Below are positions 60,632 through 64,000 of a DNA stretch of 64,000 nucleotides, one piece after another; position 1 is the first letter of the stretch; every line of letters begins with the position of its first letter. The notes under the pieces were generated by a model. It saw only the letters and a program-made list of their open reading frames with translations, had not been told where the DNA came from and made no database searches. A program made the translations under genes and the position numbers. This DNA is from Paenibacillaceae bacterium. GTDB lineage: Bacteria > Bacillota > Bacilli > Paenibacillales > Paenibacillaceae. The stretch covers positions 310,001-374,000 of the forward strand of contig CAAFUF010000003.1 of assembly GCA_900766135.1 (NCBI GenBank). The letters are read 5' to 3'.

Positions 60632-62146
60632 TTAGCAAGAAAAATCAAAAGTAAGTTGCTCTGGTTCTATATTTTCTTCTCCTAATTTCCTGATAAGTAT
60701 TGATACAATATATTCAATTTGTTCCTTTAGATCTTTTTTTCTATCGAATAACAACCCTCCAACATTGGTTGTCCGATCAAATACTCCAATAGGAGCATCA
60801 GAAAACCAAATTGGGATTACCGATCCTTTTCCAAACCTAGCAACAAACTGTCTGGATTCAAATTTTGTCCATACTCTTTTAGGATAATCAGGTCCTATTA
60901 AAGCGACGATGTATTTAGCTTCACTCTGATAAATAGGTGCAAGGTATTCTTCAACATCTTGAGCTAAGATAGAGTGTTGTTCGTTTTTGTCATAAAATAC
61001 TTCAAACTCTTCTTCAACAAGTCTATTGAACAATGCTTCTGCAATATCTCTATCACAGCCAGCAAATGAAAGAGCAAAATCGTACTTGGAATTAAAGTTC
61101 ATATTTGTATAGCCGACTTGTTTAGCAAACTTAGTCCATAATATGTTTCTAATAAAATAAACAAACTTTGGATCTTCCACGCTAAGTATGTTAGTTATCG
61201 GATCATAATGTAATACATCCGCGAACAAAGATTCATTATTTTCAAGAAAGCTTTCTAGAAATCGTTTTTCTACAACTTGTTCAATACTTCCTTTTCTTTC
61301 TGGGTGATCAATGGCTGCTTGTTTTAAGCTTAGTGACCATTCGTTACTTGTGGCTAACCAGTACAACATGTACAAATAAGGTGCCCTGCCTTCTCTTCTA
61401 AGTTTGGGGCCAGTTGCGAATTTTTGAGCAGTTTCAAAAAAGGCCCTACCAAGTTCTTCAAACACTTTTTCTTTTACAACCTCTATATTTGTATCTAACT
61501 GTTTTAATTTTTCAACTTTTTCAGTAACGCCAGACATTATACATAGTTCGTGACATATCATTTGTGCGATATGGAAACTTCCATTTGCTTCTTCAGCAAT
61601 TTTATTTTTTGAACCAATCCTTATGTTTAATGCTGCTTCTCCTTTAGCTACAAGTTCTAAAATACTTTCTGTCGGATTTCTTTCAAATTTTATTGTATCT
61701 ATTCTATTATTCAAATCCTTTGCAAATTTAACTAATGTATCTCCTGCTTTGTTAATTCCTACAATAATTAGTTTTGTTTCTTCATCTTCTTCATCTGCGA
61801 GCGTTTTCATATAGTCGGCAATTTTGGCTTTGATATGTTCATTTAATCTATGAAAATCGTCAATAATTATAGTTCCATGTTCTTTACCGTCTGGTATTCC
61901 TTCAATGTACTCCCTATCAACTTTCTTACGTGCAGTAAACCGAACGATCTTCTGACTTAGTCCAAGTTCCTCGATAGCTTTTATAATACTCGTTGTTTTA
62001 CCTATTCCTGATGGTCCTTCTACTACTACTCCTCTTCCTTTTGTTCTAAGAGATACAATTAGTTTTTGATATTCTAATGGTTTAACAAATGTATACGTAG
62101 GAGTACCTGAAGTCTTATAGACCTCTTCAAGAAATGGCTTTGGCAT
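60632..62146 (-). CDS. AAA ATPase-TIR fusion protein
   Basis: A 504-aa protein starting MPKPFLEEVYK, with GGGAGGGG upstream. It has an N-terminal AAA/STAND-like ATPase with Walker A 'EGPSGIGKTTS' (about 43-53) and Walker B 'GTIIIDDFHRL' (about 91-101). A helical middle region (about 180-340) could be the sensor. The C-terminal TIR domain (about 353-480) contains 'YDFALSFAGCDRDIAEALFNRL' and 'VWTKFESRQFVARFGKGSVIPIWF', with catalytic Glu near 430. The layout mirrors bacterial STAND/AVAST-like and plant TIR-NTPase immune proteins in reverse order. First gene of the leftward TIR operon. Low GC. Confidence 0.9.
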   Translation of the reverse strand: MPKPFLEEVYKTSGTPTYTFVKPLEYQKLIVSLRTKGRGVVVEGPSGIGKTTSIIKAIEELGLSQKIVRFTARKKVDREYIEGIPDGKEHGTIIIDDFHRLNEHIKAKIADYMKTLADEEDEETKLIIVGINKAGDTLVKFAKDLNNRIDTIKFERNPTESILELVAKGEAALNIRIGSKNKIAEEANGSFHIAQMICHELCIMSGVTEKVEKLKQLDTNIEVVKEKVFEELGRAFFETAQKFATGPKLRREGRAPYLYMLYWLATSNEWSLSLKQAAIDHPERKGSIEQVVEKRFLESFLENNESLFADVLHYDPITNILSVEDPKFVYFIRNILWTKFAKQVGYTNMNFNSKYDFALSFAGCDRDIAEALFNRLVEEEFEVFYDKNEQHSILAQDVEEYLAPIYQSEAKYIVALIGPDYPKRVWTKFESRQFVARFGKGSVIPIWFSDAPIGVFDRTTNVGGLLFDRKKDLKEQIEYIVSILIRKLGEENIEPEQLTFDFSC

Positions 62147-62161
62147 TGTTACCCCTCCCAA

Positions 62162-62546
62162 ATGTTTTTTTAAATGCTCGTATTTACATCTGACAAATCT
62201 TTCAAGGGAATTGCTACTTCGTTAGAGAACAACGGGCGGCCTTAATAAACAAATGCTATATTCTTCCCCTCTCGGTCTTCCTCATCATCATCGTAATGTC
62301 CAATTCTGCTTTGAACGTTCCCGACTTAAAATAAACCGACCCATAATCTAATGCTTTTTTTGTTTTTTTATAAATTAGTCCCTCAATAAAATGATTGATA
62401 TTAGAAACTGCAAGTATTTTATATGTCAATATATTTTACGAATTACGTGGACAATAGAACGAATAAGCTTGCACTGGAAATAGTCATATGACCATAGTCT
62501 TATTTTACTATAAAAATGGATTAATTTGCCGAACAAATAATTATTT
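62162..62546. other. Gene-free AT-rich upstream region of the TIR operon
   Basis: No gene is supported. The interval should hold the promoter of the AAA-TIR operon; I could not assign a convincing -35/-10 pair. The flanking repeat/terminator follows at 62,547. Confidence 0.5.
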
Positions 62547-62589
62547 GCTCGAAAATAAAAAAACTCCCGCTAAAATTAGCGAAAGTATT
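62547..62589 (-). terminator. Terminator of the 62,666 gene; right copy of the island-flanking direct repeat
   Basis: Same hairpin and T7 tract as 55,141-55,186 (ACTTTCGCTA, loop, TAGCGGGAGT, TTTTTTTATTTTCGAGC on the minus strand), 76 bp beyond the stop of the DUF6809-like gene. It is probably the original copy, since that gene pair looks native. Confidence 0.85.
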
Positions 62590-62665
62590 AAATCTATATC
62601 TTATTCACATAACAACAAGCATATACAATTTCCCATTTTTTTCAAACCCTAACCTACCATCAGTC

Positions 62666-62953
62666 TTACTTCTCAAAACCCTTCCCTTCCCCACAAAACA
62701 CCTCCACCATCACCAAAGCCCCCATCCTAAACCCCTGGACAAAAGCCTCACTTGTAACCATGGAATTAGACTCACCGTTCAAATCTAAAATTTGCTCAAG
62801 GACTGCGAAATCGCTCTCCGAAAATCTCTGTTTGACTTCCTCCATCAAATCGGAAATCTTTCTATTCAGCGAACGATATTCGGGATCTGTAGGAACCATT
62901 CGCTCTTCAGGGTTCAGGTTGCCATTATATATTTCCTCCAAAATACTTTTCAT
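62666..62953 (-). CDS. DUF6809-like small protein
   Basis: A 95-aa acidic helical protein. 'SILEEIYNGNLNPEERMVPTDPEYRSLNRKISDLMEEVKQRFSESDFAVLEQILDLNGESN' resembles the DUF6809 family common in Paenibacillus, usually found near XRE regulators and accessory regions. RBS GGGGAG. It is divergent from the XRE gene at 63,092, with two operator-like dyads between them. Function unknown. Confidence 0.82.
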   Translation of the reverse strand: MKSILEEIYNGNLNPEERMVPTDPEYRSLNRKISDLMEEVKQRFSESDFAVLEQILDLNGESNSMVTSEAFVQGFRMGALVMVEVFCGEGKGFEK

Positions 62954-63021
62954 TCTATTCTCCCCTTTAAAGTATCATTAGAGTCTTGAGTAATAACCAG
63001 CGCTATCCGCATGAGTAAATT

Positions 63022-63065
63022 TTATGCGAAAACTGCATAAAATTCAATATGCAGTTTTCGCATAA
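63022..63065. promoter_or_regulatory. Paired operators for the XRE regulator
   Basis: Two copies of the dyad TATGC-N7-GCATA (63,023-63,039 and 63,048-63,064) lie as mirror images 8 bp apart. The whole forms a perfect 18-bp inverted repeat (TTATGCGAAAACTGCATA and its complement). It sits between the divergent 62,666 and 63,092 genes, as expected for a CI/Xre-type repressor controlling both. Confidence 0.75.
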
Positions 63066-63091
63066 TTTAAACTTATCTTGGGTGATGAACG

Positions 63092-63310
63092 ATGTATAAG
63101 AGGATACGGGATTTACGAGAGGACAGAGATTTGACGCAACAGCAATTAGCGGAACACTTAAACATTTCACAAGCAACCTATTCCCGATACGAAAGCGGAA
63201 ACTTGGATGTGCCAAGTTCGGTGTTGATTAAGTTATCCGACTTTTACAGCGTAAGTATTGATTATATACTTGGTCAGACGAATATTTCTAAGCGTCCCAC
63301 TGAAAAATAG
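63092..63310 (+). CDS. XRE-family (Cro/CI-type) transcriptional regulator
   Basis: A 72-aa single-domain repressor. 'RIRDLREDRDLTQQQLAEHLNISQATYSRYESGNLDVPSSVLIKLSDFYSVSIDYILG' is a complete HTH_3 domain. No ligand or protease domain is attached. GGGTGATG precedes the ATG. It probably represses itself and the divergent DUF6809-like gene through the paired dyads at 63,022-63,065. Such small regulators frequently accompany mobile or defence regions. Confidence 0.93.
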   Translation: MYKRIRDLREDRDLTQQQLAEHLNISQATYSRYESGNLDVPSSVLIKLSDFYSVSIDYILGQTNISKRPTEK

Positions 63311-63398
63311 CCTTAACAATCCTAAACATGATTCAATGAAAAAAGACAAACCCATGAGTCATATCTCGTCATGAAAACAGTCTTAAACATAACTAAGT

Positions 63399-63446
63399 GG
63401 CGATCGCGATTCGGTATCTAACCGGAAAGTGATCGCCGATTTTTTT
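63399..63446 (+). terminator. Terminator downstream of the XRE gene
   Basis: GGCGATC...GATCGCC closes a larger hairpin, followed by GATTTTTTTC. It lies about 90 bp after the XRE stop. The rest of 63,311-63,615 shows no gene. Confidence 0.75.
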
Positions 63447-63615
63447 CTTAGAAGTTTTCAAGGGCACGATGTATACTCTGCAAAAAGATGTTCAGCCGTT
63501 TGCTTAGGCACCGACTCTACAAACAGGCTGGAGAGTTTAACTAAAACGGACTTTTCCCAAATAGCCTATGTTAAAATAGGCGGGATAAAAAAATTTTAAG
63601 GATGGGGATGGGTAT

Positions 63616-64000
63616 ATGATTACGGTTAGACCGCTGGAACGTCATGAGTTTGATTTTTTTATGGATATGCATTATGAGTCTATTCATATATTGCAGGGGA
63701 AGCCAGCAAAGCATGAGCTTTTGAATGCTCCCCATATCAAAAAATACCATGAAGGATGGGGCAGAAAAGGAGACAGAGCGTTCGTTGCACGGAAGGATAA
63801 TCATCTTGCTGGGGCTGTATGGTATCGATTGTTCGACGAAACGAATAAAGGGTACGGGTTCGTCGATAACGATACACCGGAGCTAGGCATCGCAGTACAT
63901 TCAGAATATCGAGGAATCGGTATCGGACGAATCTTAATACATGAAATAATCAAGCAAGCAGCGAGCGATGGATACAAATCGCTTTCCTTGAGCGTCGATC
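63616..64000 (+). CDS. GNAT-family N-acetyltransferase (partial, cut by window edge)
   Basis: The first 128 codons (MITVRPLERHEFDFFMDMHYES...) of a GNAT acetyltransferase. The acetyl-CoA-binding motif A is complete: 'LGIAVHSEYRGIGIGRILIHEIIKQAASDGYKSLSLSVD', with the Q/R-x-x-G-x-G/A pattern as RGIGIG. The preceding 'GAVWYRLFDETNKGYGFVDNDTPE' is the usual beta-strand region. The C-terminus lies beyond the window. The acceptor substrate is unknown. Confidence 0.92.
   Translation, partial: MITVRPLERHEFDFFMDMHYESIHILQGKPAKHELLNAPHIKKYHEGWGRKGDRAFVARKDNHLAGAVWYRLFDETNKGYGFVDNDTPELGIAVHSEYRGIGIGRILIHEIIKQAASDGYKSLSLSVD

Noticed and set aside
55211..62146. Classical type I Thoeris (ThsA SIR2-SLOG plus ThsB)
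   Set aside because: No SIR2 motif is visible in any island gene; SLOG is joined to TIR instead.

Overview
The window looks like chromosome of a Paenibacillus/Cohnella-type spore-forming Firmicute. The evidence is the repeated Lpl-type sugar ABC transporters with YesM/YesN-like two-component regulators, many AraC regulators, GH105 hydrolases, strong AGGAGG ribosome-binding sites and moderately GC-rich coding DNA. About 7.4 kb near the right end (55.1-62.6 kb) is sharply AT-richer and looks acquired.

Layout. 1-2.6 kb: end of a sugar ABC transporter locus (permease cut by the window edge, and its lipoprotein). 2.8-5.3 kb: a BlaI-like repressor, an M56 (BlaR1-like) membrane protease lacking a penicillin-sensor domain, and a 122-aa orphan protein. 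Near-identical palindromes lie upstream of the repressor and of the orphan. 5.5-13 kb: housekeeping and stress genes (APH-type kinase, WYL regulator, DinB, YdeI, an ECF41 sigma factor with its oxidoreductase, AraC plus epoxide hydrolase). 13-18.6 kb: a sugar-catabolic operon (two Gfo/Idh/MocA dehydrogenases, two TIM-barrel isomerases, ThuA) with its AraC regulator. 19-24.9 kb: a tyrosine recombinase between perfect 33-bp inverted repeats, next to an HD-GYP/CheW/CheA/MCP operon; this may be an invertible switch. 26.5-42.1 kb: a large leftward polysaccharide-utilization cluster (GH105, ABC permeases and binding protein, a lyase-like protein, a YesM-like kinase broken by a poly-G frameshift, a YesN-like regulator, a PPIase-like protein, a beta-helix protein, an esterase). 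42-54.7 kb: mixed genes and several decayed ones, including an FMN-reductase pseudogene and a histidine kinase fused to the tail of an ABC ATPase.

54.8-63.3 kb holds the most unusual content: a same-strand run of five intact TIR-containing genes plus one frameshifted one. They are AAA-TIR, two ThsB-like TIRs, a plain TIR, TIR-TIR-SLOG and SLOG-TIR. No SIR2 gene is present. The run lies between two near-identical ~45-bp direct repeats that are also terminators. I read it as a Thoeris-like, nucleotide-signalling anti-phage island in which SLOG sensors are joined to TIR domains instead of SIR2. That function is inference; the domain content is read directly from the sequence.

Two structured ~184-bp repeat elements (24,971-25,154 and 48,616-48,798) share exact spacing but not spacer sequence. 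Three single-base frameshifts (25.3, 33.4 and 56.0 kb) may be real mutations or sequencing errors.
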